Shown: piece after piece, positions 1 through 11,762 of the stretch
How positions within the stretch are numbered: the first letter of the stretch is position 1
Layout of the letters: every line of letters starts with the position of its first letter
Assembly: GCA_035610365.1 (NCBI GenBank)
Contig: CM069432.1
Span: forward strand, 235,876,104-235,940,103
Length of the DNA: 64,000 nucleotides
Source: Aquatica leii
Lineage: Eukaryota > Arthropoda > Insecta > Coleoptera > Lampyridae
Reading direction: 5' to 3'
Made by a program: the position numbers and the translations under genes
The notes under the pieces: generated by a model
What the model saw: only the letters and a program-made list of their open reading frames with translations
Database searches by the model: none
Told to the model about the DNA's origin: nothing

Positions 1-41
1 TATTTTTTTAAGGATTTCTGATTTTTTTTCCAGCACAGTGT

Positions 42-300
42 TTAATATTTTTTAGGTTTCGGTCCTTCTATTATTCTTGCTATTCGTTGATAAAAACTCA
101 ACTGGCAAACGCTTGGAGGATAAAAAGGCCATGATAGAATAGACAACCAAGAAGAGGTAAATGATGTAACAAATACAGCTAAGAACATGCCCATTTGTTG
201 GAGAAATAATCCTCCTCCAGGAAAAGTGAAGACCGCAGCAAGAAATATTATCACAATTGTCAAGCTCTCAAGAGCCTGCAAGTACGCTAGATAACGCACT
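42..300 (-). CDS. putative exon of a membrane protein (unassigned)
   Basis: An open frame of about 85 codons ends at a TAA at the low-coordinate side. The product is hydrophobic, with two likely membrane segments (about residues 10-28 and 36-58, separated by FPGGG), and ends in a basic tail (GPKPKKY). No ATG opens the frame. The segment immediately upstream on the minus strand is pyrimidine-rich and ends in a possible acceptor (tattcaag), so this could be a last exon rather than a complete gene. I do not recognise the family. The composition is less AT-rich than the flanks, which favours real coding, but a chance ORF is not excluded. Confidence 0.25.
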
Positions 301-779
301 TGAATAGGTATAGAAAATATTTTTTGGTAAAAGCATCATTGCAAAAATAGTAACGTTAGAATATTGCTCAAGAAATCAGTGGGTCAAACTGTAGTCGGCC
401 TATTGTTCTTAGCGTCAGTCTTCATGTCTAACGATGAAATTATGACATCTCTTTTTTTTAAATTGATACTCATATTTAGTCATCTAGCATGCAACTTTAT
501 GAACCTCAAACCCGAGAGCTGAGAAAAATATATAATAAAGCGGGTGCTATTTTAGAGATTTTAAACATAGTAAAACCTTAATAAAAAGTACAACCAAAAC
601 AATAGGGGAGTCGAGTTGAATATGGATTTAATACCATTGGAATCGGACGTACAAATGGGCCTTAGGTACTCGAACATGGGGATTTGAACGACTATTTATA
701 ACTGCTTGAATATTTCGCTTTATATAACCATTGTTTACTAGGATTCTAGTAAGATAACTGATTTCCGAATCTAGATTTT
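301..779. other. no gene seen
   Basis: AT-rich sequence without a convincing ORF, repeat boundary or RNA gene. Confidence 0.5.
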
Positions 780-1320
780 TGGGTTGGCAAAAAGAAAAGT
801 GCGATGAGCCAAATATTCAACAACAGAACCTTTTGCGGCGGATAATGATAAGACAAAGCATGAAGATATCGGTCCATATGTATGGGTTTGCGATAAACAA
901 AATCACCTAAAAAGCGTCGAGAAATGGGAGAGAACTATTCTCTTTAATTTCCATGGCGAACTTAATATCAGTATGTTGGTTGTTTAGATGATCAAGAAAC
1001 CTAGAAAGTTTAAGACGATCATGAAACCAAACAATAAAGGTGTCATCAACATACCTAAATTATACTTTAGTTTTAGGCAACTGTTTCAAAGCATTCTATA
1101 AAAATGTGAGCTAGAACAGGAGAACCCATAGCGGCGCTCAAAACTTGTTTGTGAAATTTGTTATCAAATTGAAAGTAAGTGGATGATAAACACTTATCAA
1201 TAAAACGAACCAAACTTAAATCTTTGTCATGGTGAGACAGAATTTGCTCAATGACAATAAGCGAATCTTTGATACAAGCTTTGGTACAAAGTGAAGTGAC
1301 ATCAATACTCGCTTCTCGGA
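780..1320 (-). pseudogene. Penelope-like element reverse transcriptase fragment
   Basis: Read on the minus strand, this encodes the palm region of a Penelope-like (PLE) reverse transcriptase. In order it shows DVTSLCTK, a stretch ending SAAMGSPV, then FRYVDDTFIVW with the catalytic YVDD box (about 1045-1055), then FAMEIKENSSLPFLD, and VYRKPIHMDRYLHAL. These are standard PLE landmarks. The copy is dead. A frameshift lies between the GSPV and YVDD blocks (about 1080), an in-frame TAA precedes FRYVDD, and another stop/shift follows PFLD (about 888). The N-terminal fingers and the C-terminal GIY-YIG nuclease are absent here. Other PLE pieces lie at 24.4 and 37.0 kb, but they cover different domains, so they are not necessarily from the same copy. 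Confidence 0.85.
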
Positions 1321-1425
1321 AGCGCCACAGAATGGTGCGTTTTGAAGAAACATTGTTTTATATTGAGCTATTTACACGGGCGAGACCACCAATTTAGCAG
1401 CGCCACGGTGGCGTGCAGTGGCTAA

Positions 1426-2240
1426 CTCCCGCCGAAAGGCTTAAGACTAAAAAGACGCGCTACCAATAGCAATAGATGTTTTAAAATTCAAGTGTTCACA
1501 CGAGACACTTTAGTGTCGTCGCAGCAGCCCCTAGATCAGTGTTGCCGATTTGCGGGTAATTATCCGATTTGAAGATATTTTTAAGCGCTTGCGGATAATT
1601 TTCTAACCCTGTCATAAAACGGGATATTTGCGGATATTTTTATTAAGAAAATATGGCGCCAAAATGTAAAAGCAAAGGATAGCGATTGTAGAACCGGTTA
1701 TCTCGTTGTAGATAGGCAAATGGGTACGCCATTATTTTTTGCAAGGCAAAATTTATCTATGCCCAACGCACTTGAACGCAACCAAATTTGCAACTAAACA
1801 CCTAACCACATTGTATAAATTATTTAAAAATAAAAGTATTAATAAGTTAAATTTCATTGTTATTATTAGAGAACGTAAACTCCAGAATAATGAATGGTTT
1901 ATAAATAGTGACAAAAATATGTAGCGTTCGCATGTACTTATTGGTTTTATTAATTAACTTACAAAGTAATCGTAAACTATAACAGACGGCACTCTCACGG
2001 ATAATCATCGGATAATCGCCGATATTTTTAATTTCCGAGATTGGCATCACTGCCCTAGATAGACAATTGCTGCAGCTTACAGAGATGGATGTGGACACGC
2101 AAGATTTTATAGCTGAAATTAAACAGTCCCTTGCTATTTCGAATGATTATAGTAATAAAGTAATTAAAAATAGTTGGGAGCAGGTCAAATTAAAATTTTC
2201 CCGGACTTTGGGGATAAACAAACCGCAGAGAAAACTGTAG
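1426..2240 (+). pseudogene. unassigned reading frame interrupted by a MITE
   Basis: An open frame runs from 1426 to 1536. It continues in the same frame from 2061 to a TAG at 2238-2240 once the MITE (1537-2052) and one copy of its 8-bp target duplication are removed. The joined frame is about 96 codons. The distal part reads MDVDTQDFIAEIKQS and NSWEQVKLKFSRTL. The second half is only vaguely reminiscent of MADF/Myb-like DNA-binding domains, and I do not assign it. It begins just after a TAA at 1423, so an upstream exon or start is not visible. Frame preservation exactly across the insertion supports an ancestral coding sequence, perhaps from another transposon. Confidence 0.35.
1537..2052. 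mobile_element. non-autonomous hAT-type MITE, 516 bp
   Basis: The termini are inverted repeats: CAGTGTTGCCGAT at the left and, read from the other strand, CAGTGATGCCAAT at the right. Further in, both ends carry AATTATCCGAT-like blocks. It is flanked by a perfect 8-bp target-site duplication, CCCTAGAT (1529-1536 and 2053-2060), which together with the CAGTG ends is diagnostic of the hAT superfamily. The interior is AT-rich and encodes no transposase; short ORFs inside are noise. Confidence 0.88.
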
Positions 2241-5200
2241 CGCTGCACACGTAATATTTTTTTTGCACGCGCTTCCTTACTCTCGTCAAAAATTTCATTA
2301 CCGTAGCATTAACGTTCGTTATGCTATGCTTTACTTTCAACACTTGTTACGTAAATTACTATTTATTGTAAATGATTATTGTAGCTTGTGCAATAACATT
2401 TTTTTAAGTAATTTAACTTGTAAAAGGTAAATGTTTGGAAAAAGCAATTTTATGTAGACATGTATAAATAAATACACTTTTGCTTTCAATAGTTTTAGTT
2501 ATTGGGGAGGGGGAGGAGATACCAAAAAAGACCCAACAACATTGTTTATACGTTGTTTAATTTATAAAAAGTTAATATTTGTAACATGAACTTTATTCAT
2601 ACGATGACTGTACCTCAATTGTAGCTTACTATCTACATACATGGCAAAGTGACAAAATACTCTGACTAAAGACTACGTTCAAGTACTGGTTTTTTTGTTT
2701 TATCTAGAAATACCTAACTGTCACAAAAAACATTATCTTAACTCAACACATATCTAAAAATGATAATCGAAGTTTTATACTTAAACATATCCACTTCAAT
2801 GTAGAGAAACAGAAAATATGTTAAAATGTTTTTTATTTAATTTAAAAGCGTAGCGGTTTAGGTGCATTTTTCATTTTATTTGAATTAGTAAATTGTAGAT
2901 ATTTGGGTGTCATATTTAAAAACAATTTTGAAAAATTCAACCCTTTCTTTTTGTTTACTCACTACTAAACTAACCCTACGCGATGTGACTACTTACCCCA
3001 AATTGTCAATTCTTGTCTGAAGTAATTATTATTATCATCATAAATTCATAGGTTCCAAGAAATAAAACATTAATAAAAATGCCCAGAATATATTGTCAGT
3101 ATTAATTAAAAAAAATGTAGGTTAAATATTTTTAGAAGAAGTGCGAACTATGCAATTGTTATAAGTCGTCGTATTCCCAATACGTTTTTTTGGAACATTA
3201 TTATCTTAAATGACATCGTATATTGTTGTTTAAATTAGGTTTCTGACATTAAGGTCAATGTAGTAACGTTTTTTTCTGCTTACTTCGCAAGCATATGTAT
3301 ATTTTTATTTCTTTAATTACACTATTTTTTTCTCCAAATTCTAAGCTACACTTAACATATTTTTCAACATTTTTGATGAAATCTATTCGTTTTCTGTGGT
3401 TCTACATTTAAAAATGAATGACTTCCTTGCACAAAGCGACATTCGTTTCTTTTGCCGTTAGTACCGTTAGATCATTAAGATAACATTTACCATAAAGATT
3501 TTTTAGGGTAAATAATAGCGCGTGATGCAAATCCAAGAATCTAACAGTTCCGAGTTGTCAGTGGATTACTACATTGCAATTACATGAACACCACACCTAA
3601 TTCGATGTCTATAAATCATTTTCAATTCATTACAATCCGGCGCTTATAGAAAATAAATGTATGTATATTTTTTTCTATTTTTAATTATAACGTTCACGTA
3701 ACATACCACACATTTATTCTTCAACCCAAAAATTTGCGTTACTAAAACGGTTTCTATTCGAAATTTTCTTTCCGAGAACCAGACGTTATAAATCTACGAC
3801 GAAATCAGAATATAAATTCACTATTATGTAAACTTAACGGTACTTAAAGTAAAAATTAAAAAGTACAAAATGAATGAAAAAACACGTTTTAAAGTCGGAT
3901 CGTTACAGAAATAAAGTAAAAACAAGAAATCAAGATGGAGCTGTTTTAGATAAGATCGGTGACTGTTCGAGACTGATTTGTTTTATCAAGACGGAACGTT
4001 TTAATGGGCAAACGATTACGATGCAATCAATGTAAACAATAAGCAATAACAATTTCTATGACGTGTCTTAGTTAACTGCAAATTTCTTCTTGAAGTTGCG
4101 TAATTGTTTTTGTGGAAATAAATATAAGTAAGTATTGATTTGTATTCGAAAAATTACAAGATGTACAAACTTTTATTTATTGATACGTCCAATAATAAAA
4201 AGTACACATTAATTTACAGTCAATAAACATGTATGCGGTTTGAGTTTAATTTTTGTCATTGTTCCAAGTTATTGTAAAACGATACTGAAAAATTAATGTA
4301 ATCGCACAAAGAAGTCAATTTCGCGTATAAATTTAAAATGCAAACGCATATAAGCTTGCAATATAAAATTGACTTGTAGCCATACAAATGAAATTGTAAT
4401 ATTTTTTAAAATCGTCAATGCACAACGTACCTATAAATATTCTTGTGAACAACGTGACTATAAAGGATGGCTATAATACAACTACTACAAACATTATTAC
4501 AGCCACATTTTACATTCAGAAAAACATTAGTATGTTGTTGGTATCGTAAGTGAATGTCGACACGCTGAAACACCAACTTAGTACATGATCGGAGTGTGAA
4601 ACTATTATCTCTTTGTTATTACATGTGAAAACGTTAAACCATGTAACTTTTTTTTATTATTTCCATAATCGAAGGCTTACATAAATTCATTAACAACGGA
4701 TGTGTGTCCATTCATAAAATTCCAAAACAGTTTTCAATTGGTTATTTTTTGTTTTTTCAAGGATTGTTTAAAATTAATCATTATTTATATTGAATATTAT
4801 ATTGTTATAGATTAAAATGCTCAAACAAATCACCACACAACTACTATTAAATAATAAACATATTCTTTTCATATTTCTTTCCAACTGAGAAATATAGTAA
4901 CTAATGCCAGTTCTACAATTTTTGTAATTTTTTTATTTTTATACTGTCGATGAAACGTGGGTTTGATTTTCTACTGGCTGGATCATATAGAAAAAGCGTA
5001 AAAATATTTCCTACAAGAAAGAATGACTAAGAAACCAATTGGACACTATTGTAATACTCAACTATCACCAGCAGTTATATTTTCCGACCTAATGTTTTTC
5101 AGCAAGTTCTCGTCATTCTAAACAAAGCTTATATTCTAAGCTTTGTATCATACTCATCACTAATTGTGATATAACCAGATCCATCGAACTATTAACATAT

Positions 5201-5738
5201 GCAGAAATATAGATTATAATTATTAGTAAAAACCAACAAATAACGAAGAAACACAAAGTATAACAGAAAAACTAAATCTTTTATTTTAAAACAATTACAT
5301 AGCAAGCTAGATTTGTTCGACTACAAAGTAACCAACACACGTGACACATGCTTACTGTTAATGTAAATTCCATAATTCTGGTAACAGAACTAGAAACTAG
5401 TGCAGCCAGTAGCATTATCAGCCAAAGAAATATAACACTTAAAGTTTCTATGTATCAAAATTAACCCGGCGTGTGTACACCTAATTTTCGAGTGCACAAG
5501 GAGTACACTAATCATGTTTCCAAAACTTTATATGCTTCCAAAAAATCTGGCTTACTTCTTGAAGTGTCTAATAGATGGCTCAGCAGTTGCCAAAGTCAAA
5601 ACTTTGTTAATAAAAATTGAACAATAGTCTAAAAAGGGGAAAAAACAGGATTTTGTAAAAAAATTCTTAACTCTGCAATAAACGAATATTTGAAAAACGG
5701 TTTTAGGCTTTTGTAACTTATACTTCAAGCTTCTAAAT
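2241..5738. other. 3.5 kb without recognisable genes
   Basis: Very AT-rich sequence. I see no ORF above about 60 codons with coding character, no RNA gene and no clear repeat boundary. Confidence 0.5.
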
Positions 5739-8314
5739 CAGTAATTCTTAAAGTGGTGTATATCGACCCACATGGGCCTATGAAAACCTGCATGGGGTCT
5801 ACGTCAGCGGAAAAAAAATTTTGGGGGTCCATGAAATGAAAAAGGGAGTTCACGATAGTGGATCTCAACATTTACTGATAGTACCTATTTACTTACATTA
5901 TACTATCTTATAATATAAAGACATATACATTATTTACAAAAGAACCTATGAAGTAAAAAATTTTTTATATGTTTATAAAATTGTGTAAGTTGTAGGATGT
6001 AGGAGTTTACTTTGTGGTCGCAATACATTTTGTTCTTGTAAAAATCTGCACATAATGATATACCAGTATCATCTAGTTACAAGCATACGCGCAGTCTCAG
6101 AGCTTCGCAAACTTGCACTGACTTGTTCAATTCGTCACTCTATAAATACGAATGTGAGACAAATACGTTTATTCGTTTCCTGAATCTTGAAAAGGAAAGT
6201 GCTAAGTAAATATTTAAAAAAATATAAACTGGTAGTTTATCACACAAGTTTTAATGAATTAGTATTATTTTGTTTCACAGTGCCACAGAAAAGTAAGTAC
6301 ATTATTTTTTATTACATTTTAGTTTTGTTCTCGTAGTTAGCAAAGGCAGATAAATTACGCCAATCATGACGTCAGTTATTAGTAGTTTAATATTAAGTAA
6401 AAAAAATTGTACTTTTGTTCATTGGTCGTTACACTGTGGGCCAGTTCGGATTACTGGAATGTTCGGATTACGGAAGTTCGGATTATGAATATTGCACTGT
6501 ACATACTTCTCTATATTAAAATTAAAATTTTGTATTATTGCTAAAGTGGAACTAGTGAATTATTACACATGACAGTCGAATGTACGTAGAAATAAACCGC
6601 ATAACAATTTGTTATTATTATTCGTTGTATAATATTTTATTTTAACATTATTTGTCATGTTACTTTCAAATTTCTTCAAAGTTCCATCATATCAAAACCT
6701 TAAGTAACATTCCCCTTTTCACATTCATTTATAATGGCTGTGCGCCTATGCATGCCATAAAATCTAAGACCATACGATTTAAATTTGACTTTGATTTTTT
6801 AATATACAGCTGCTGGACTTTATGTCTTATTTAAATAGATTAGTTTTGCCCACAGATGACTGATGCCATGTCCGCATCTAAAAAGGAAATGTAGGCAGTA
6901 CAGTGTTGATTATTTGAAACTTGGCTTCATTCCATCATTGTCGGACAAACAATTGCCTATGTGCCTTTTATGCAAGAAAGTTTTGGGCAATGACACTATA
7001 AAACCATCTAAGCTGCAGGGTCATCTGAGAAGATGTCACCGTGATAAAACAGATAAAGATTTGAAATACTTTCAAACACTCAAAGATAAACTTCAGAAGA
7101 GACTCACGCTGAATAGAATGTTCACTTCGACGTCACAAAGAAACGATGGTTTGTGGGCGTCTTATAGCAAAATCCGGAAAACCGCATACTATCGGAGAGA
7201 AGTTAATTTTGCCAGCCGTTGAAAAGGTTTTAAAAACTGTTTTACACAAACTTGCATGTGATATCATTAAAGGAATTCCCTTAAGCAACAATACTGTTGA
7301 AAGACATATTGATGAAATGAGTTCTGATATTGAAAGCTTCTTGTGTAATTATTTGCAAACGACCCATTTCTCTATACAACTGGACGAGTCAACTTTACCT
7401 GGTAATGCAGCATTATTATTGGCATATGTTCTTTTTATTATGAATCAAAAAATCTTCACAAGAACTTCGACAACCGACATTAAATGTGAATCAATATTTC
7501 ATGTTTTGAAGGATTACTTCATTGAAAAAGCAATCCTTTATCAAATATAATATTAGTAGGTACAGATGGAGCACCTGCCACGTTATCGTGGATTTATAAG
7601 CTATTTAAAGCATAATGTGTCTGGGATGTTATCAATACATTGCGTCATCCATCGACAACATTTAGTTGCTAAAAATTTGAGTGCTAGATTGCATAAATCT
7701 CTTCAATTAGTCATTGATGCAGTAAACCGAATCCGAAGGAACGCGTTGAATACGCGGTTATTTGCGCAGTTGTGTGAAGAAAATGACGAACACTTTCATC
7801 AATTACTCCTTCACACTGAAGTACGCTGGCTGTCAAAAGGCTTATGTTTGACAAGATTTTTTGCACTTTTTGAGACTATTTTAGAATTTCTGGATACTAA
7901 AGATAAAATTTTAGAAGACAATTTAATGAAGTGAAAAACTGACATCGCCTATTTCACAGATTTGTTTACAAAATTTAATTTGTTTAATTTGCAGTTACAA
8001 GACGACAGTCTAAATTTGATTAAAACAAAGTCCATCTTATCAGCGTTTCTTGCCAAAGTTAAACTAATAAAGCAAAATATTGGACGGGGCGAATTTTCCC
8101 AGTTTCCCAATTTGTCACAAACAAACTGGCAGGACGACGACGTTTCAACCTACGTTCAACATTTAAATGCCCTCTATTCAGATTTTAAAACTAGGTTTGA
8201 GGATGTTTTGAGTATGGTAATACCACCGTGGATAATTAACCCATATGGTGACATAGAATAAACGATAATACAAGAAGAACTGACTGAACTAAGTACAAAC
8301 GAAAAACTTAAGCT
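5739..8314 (+). mobile_element. ZBED-type hAT transposon, 3' end missing
   Basis: The left end begins CAGTAATTCTTAAAGTGG, which resembles the CAGTGGTTCTCAAAGTGG-like ends of ZBED5-type hAT elements. It is preceded by TTCTAAAT, a plausible but unpaired 8-bp target site. A roughly 1.1-kb leader precedes the transposase relic. Homology ends at about 8314, where piggyBac-related sequence begins on the other strand. I did not find the right TIR or the second target copy, so the 3' end has been deleted or replaced. Confidence 0.6.
6863..8314 (+). pseudogene. hAT transposase relic (ZBED5/SCAND3-like)
   Basis: It starts with a BED-like zinc finger (CLLCKK ... LQGHLRRCHRD, residues about 32-60). The RNase-H fold follows: the first acidic block FSIQLDEST (about 7375), the second TDGAPATLS (about 7562, in another frame) and the third EVRWLSKGL (about 7820). 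All three catalytic acids are therefore still readable. The tail reaches IIQEELTELSTNEKLK and stops. The C-terminal dimerisation region (LCETGFS-like) is missing. At least three frameshifts (near 7150-7220, 7550 and 7600) and stops at 7548, 7932 and 8259 make it inactive. It is the same transposase type as the nested element at 51,975-53,729. Confidence 0.85.
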
Positions 8315-8511
8315 TCAGTGCTTCGCACAACACACAACAGTAACTGGTTTTTTTACTTTCCGTCCGACTGCACACAGCACGCCGTGTTCTTTTCTTTAGT
8401 TTTCCCGTTGTGAAGGGACCGCGTTCATTCACTCTGATACTTTCGGTAATTAGCGTCTGATATTTCTGTGTAATGCCAACTTTTGCAGACGAGCCTCTGA
8501 ATGTGCTTCTC

Positions 8512-9274
8512 TTAAATTATATAGAATAGCGCTGTACACTCCTGTCTGATCCAGCATTCCGAAAAAGAAGCGCATAGGCCATCGTTTCGTGATTCGGATT
8601 CTATAATTCTTACAAATGTGTCCGTTCCACCTTTTGTGGCGTTATAAGAAGTTACGATTTCTGGCTTGCCGATTCTTCGGTCCATTCTGCTGGCTGTGTG
8701 CAAGCTAGATAATAGCAAAACTACCTTAGTTTTTCTCGGATAGTAAGAAACTAACGTCATTTCATCGGCGTAGGCGTAAAGCACCGTGCCGGCAGCAGCT
8801 GATTGTGTAAAAGTGACTGGTATTTTGGGCTTGTTTTTTCGCAACGTGCCAACCATTCTCAAGGAGTAATTGTCCTTCATTTCCTGAACAATCTTCACAT
8901 ACATAAACCAAGTGTCGCAGGTGAGAATTGTATATCGATTCAGTCAATTTCTTAATGTAATAACTCTGCACTGTGTCTCCTCTGGCTGTTTCTACCCTTC
9001 CTACATAATGTTCAGTATTTAGCATATACGATGTTTGCGCCTCGTTGCAGGTTCAATTTTTATTCCGTATTTTTCTGGTTTATTAGCAATGTATACTCTC
9101 GCACCAAAACGGTAGAAATCGAGGTTCTCGTCGAAATCTTGCTGAGCGGAGACTTCTTCGCAAAATTTCTTCTCCGTCGGCTTCAATTGAACTTTCTTCA
9201 TCGTAAAACACGTCAGGGCGACGGTCGCGTAAATTGTACATAACATCCGAATCACTTCTTTCGCTCATCTTCAA
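8512..9274 (-). pseudogene. piggyBac-like transposase relic
   Basis: Minus-strand fragments in several frames match the order of a piggyBac transposase. There is an acidic N-terminus (MSERSDSDV ... YDEESS), then KPEKYGIKIE, a degraded middle with LLENGWHVAKK, then MVGTLRKNKPKIP, LVSYYPRKTKVVLLLSS, and KPEIVTSYNATKGGTDTF. These are the conserved GTLRKNK, VSY-P-K and YN-TKGG-D motifs of the family. At about 760 bp it is less than half the usual coding length, so there are internal deletions as well as frameshifts. Its left side abuts the truncated hAT at about 8314. I could not define TTAA target sites or TIRs. Confidence 0.8.
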
Positions 9275-9290
9275 AAACTCTTAAAACAAC

Positions 9291-10349
9291 AAAACTTATA
9301 AGAGTGAAAGTCATGGACTAATAAAAAAAATCTAAAAAGCAAGAAAGTGAAAAAGACGCAAAAAAAAGAGCAAAACTTTATTTTCTATAAAAAATATGAA
9401 AAAACAACCGACTGATAAGTCGAAAATACAAAAAAAATTTGGTTATTAAAATCTGCAAAACATGGCCGAAATTGCATTAAATTACAAGCAACATTTTGTT
9501 TCGCCACGAAATAGCTGAAAAAATACTCCCTTTTAGGGAACGGACGCGATAATTATTTAATATCTTAACATCGCCCAAACTGAACATTTAACTTCTCATT
9601 TTCATTAATAAATTAGAAGTAGTTTTAAAATTGTAACTCCTACTTTTTGAACCACCCAACTTTTGTTAGACATTTGGTTTCATAAGGTTGTTGATTTTAA
9701 ATCGGTTCCTAGATTGATTTTTATTTAAATTTATTTAGGAAAAAATTCTTTTTACATTGACAGTAGAATCTAGAGGAAATTTAAATATATACCAAAGAAG
9801 TAAGATTTGAAAATTTTATTTCCCACTATCGAGCTAAATTACAATTCAATAATTTTATATACTATTTATTACACGGCAAAGAAGATAATTATATCAGGAA
9901 CAAAAAGACGAATAAGTCTTTTTCTTCAAATCGTTGCGTTGCACTCTGGTACCACTCCATAGAGCGTACTCCGCTGCGACTTGACTTAATGAATAAAAAT
10001 CACTTTATCAAATAAAATACAAATTATCATTACATAAAACTATATTTTTAAATAATAATCCTAATTATATTCAATTAAAATAGAATTAGAGATTATTTTA
10101 TTTTTTTATCTTCTCGATTCTGGCGTTCTTTGGCCTTCCTTAGCCAGTTTTTTATTCTTTCTTCCCGATTTTTGTTAAGTGGCGCCTACATAAGACATGG
10201 TTATCGTCATGTAGAGTCGATAAAAAAGTTAATACAAAAAAACGTCCTGAAACAGTTATATGTTTATGTTAAAAAAAAGTTTTCTTCAGATTATAGCAAC
10301 TATGACTTACTTAAAACTTATTTTGCTCGGAAGTCGGAATTGGGAATTG
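9291..10349. other. no gene seen
   Basis: AT-rich. It probably includes the 5' untranslated side of the piggyBac relic, but no TIR could be fixed. The short ORF at 10130-10354 has no coding signature. Confidence 0.45.
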
Positions 10350-11290
10350 AATAGAGGGTCATAATGCGCCGTCGCAGATTATTTATTTCAATTAGATGTC
10401 GTAAACACATTGTGGAAGAGTTGCATACAATTCATCTAGGTATTATTAAGATGAAGAGTACAACTCGTTCATTTTTGGTGACCTAGAATTGAACAGGACA
10501 TAGAAACGATAGTAGAAGGGTGCGATTTTTGCAATAAAGCGAGGTCTGGACCTCCTAAAGCAATATTTATTTCTCATATTCTTCAACTCATGTATTTGAT
10601 CGAGTTTACATTGATTTCTTCAAACCAATTAGAAATAAATTCTTTTTTAGCATTAATCGACTTTTCTTCCAAAGAAGCAATAGACGCTTAAGATTAATTT
10701 TTTGTCAATATGGCATACCTAATCCAATAGTGTCTGACAATGGGCCAGTATTTATATCAGAAGAGTTTAAAATTTTCTGTGTCAACAATGGCATTATGCA
10801 TTCTTTAATCAAACCGTAACATCCAGCCAGTAATGGGACTGCGGAAAACGTAGTAAAATCAGTAAAAGAAAGACGTAATGAAGTAAATTAAGACTGTTCG
10901 ATAAGCACGGTTTTGGTTCGTTATTTAATAACTTACAGGAATGCAATCCAATGTACAACGGAGAAGAGTCCATCAATGCTGACGTAATGAATAGAGGGAA
11001 TTAAAAGCGAAAGCAGACGTAGAGAGTTGTCATTTCAGGTTGGCGACAAGGTACTGTGTCAAGATTATAGGGCGTTGAATAAAAAAGTTGGTCAAAAGCA
11101 ACAATTTTGAAAATGTTGTGACCACGGGTTTATTTGGGTCAACTTCAAAATTCGGATATTATCTAGAAAATGCATTTAAATCAAAACCTATCAGCACTAA
11201 ATATAAATCATGTTAAGGATATCGCTGAAGTTCATTTTGACATGCAACCAACAGTGATAAATAGAGAAAGTGTAAGTGTAAATAAAAAAC
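10350..11290 (+). pseudogene. Ty3/Gypsy integrase fragment
   Basis: A decayed integrase. The zinc-binding HHCC region is EELHTIHLGIIKMKS followed, after a frameshift, by GCDFCNKARSGPPK. The core follows: DRVYIDFFKP (first D), IVSDNGPVFISEEF (second D) and HPASNGTAENVVKS (the glutamate). Downstream are YRNAIQCTTEKSP and a DKVLCQDYRALNKK chromodomain-side tail. A segment between the first and second acidic residues (near 10,680) is deleted, and several stops are present. No LTR is recognisable on either side. It belongs to the broad K02A2.6-type Gypsy integrases and is not the family at 30-43 kb. Confidence 0.85.
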
Positions 11291-11348
11291 TCAAAAGACA
11301 TATTAAACATCCAGTAAGGTTACATTTATAAAATAATAGTAAGACCGT

Positions 11349-11451
11349 TTAGGCATTGATTGAATTATGCTTATGATTATAAGCGACTTTTGGTTTGGAT
11401 CGCGTCGTAGTAAAACACCCTGACTTAGGCTTGGTCCTAGTTTCTTCTTGA
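11349..11451. other. flank of inverted repeat, nothing assigned
   Basis: Short stretch between the Gypsy relic and the Penelope-type repeat, with no feature supported. Confidence 0.3.
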
Positions 11452-11762
11452 GAGCCAAAACAAGAAGTAGAACTTGGCCTTTGCCGTAATGTTGTTTGTG
11501 AACCTAAACAAACTGACGTTTCGCAAGACATTGCAGCTTGCATATTCAGAGTGGTAAGTGTCAGTGACGGCAAAAGCAAAGCTCTACTTCTTGTTTTGGC
11601 TCTGAAGGAGGGATTAGGACGAAGACTCAAAGATCTGGGTGTGCAACTACGACATTTACCACTCTGAAGATGCAAGCTGCAATGTCTGGCGAAACGTCAG
11701 TTTGTTTGGGTTCACGAACGACAATACGGCAAAGGCCAAGTTCTACTTCTTGTTTTGACCAA
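11452..11762. repeat. inverted repeat from Penelope-type terminal sequence
   Basis: Two arms of about 105 bp, 11,452-11,560 and 11,655-11,762, are inverted copies at roughly 90% identity by eye. Each contains the phrase GACGTTTCGC, a short spacer, and CTTCAGAGTGGTAA or its near variant. I recognise this phrase from the terminal (pseudo-LTR) regions of Penelope-like retroelements. The roughly 95-bp loop carries a third, partial copy of the AAAACAAGAAGTAGA block. ORFs called across it on the minus strand are artefacts of the repeat. Such inverted ends are typical of target-primed, rearranged PLE copies. Confidence 0.6.

Noticed and set aside
6430..6505. pogo/Tigger remnant with repeated TTCGGATTA
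   Set aside because: Only about 75 bp with three GTTCGGATTA repeats; no transposase or clear TIR pair, and it lies in the hAT leader.
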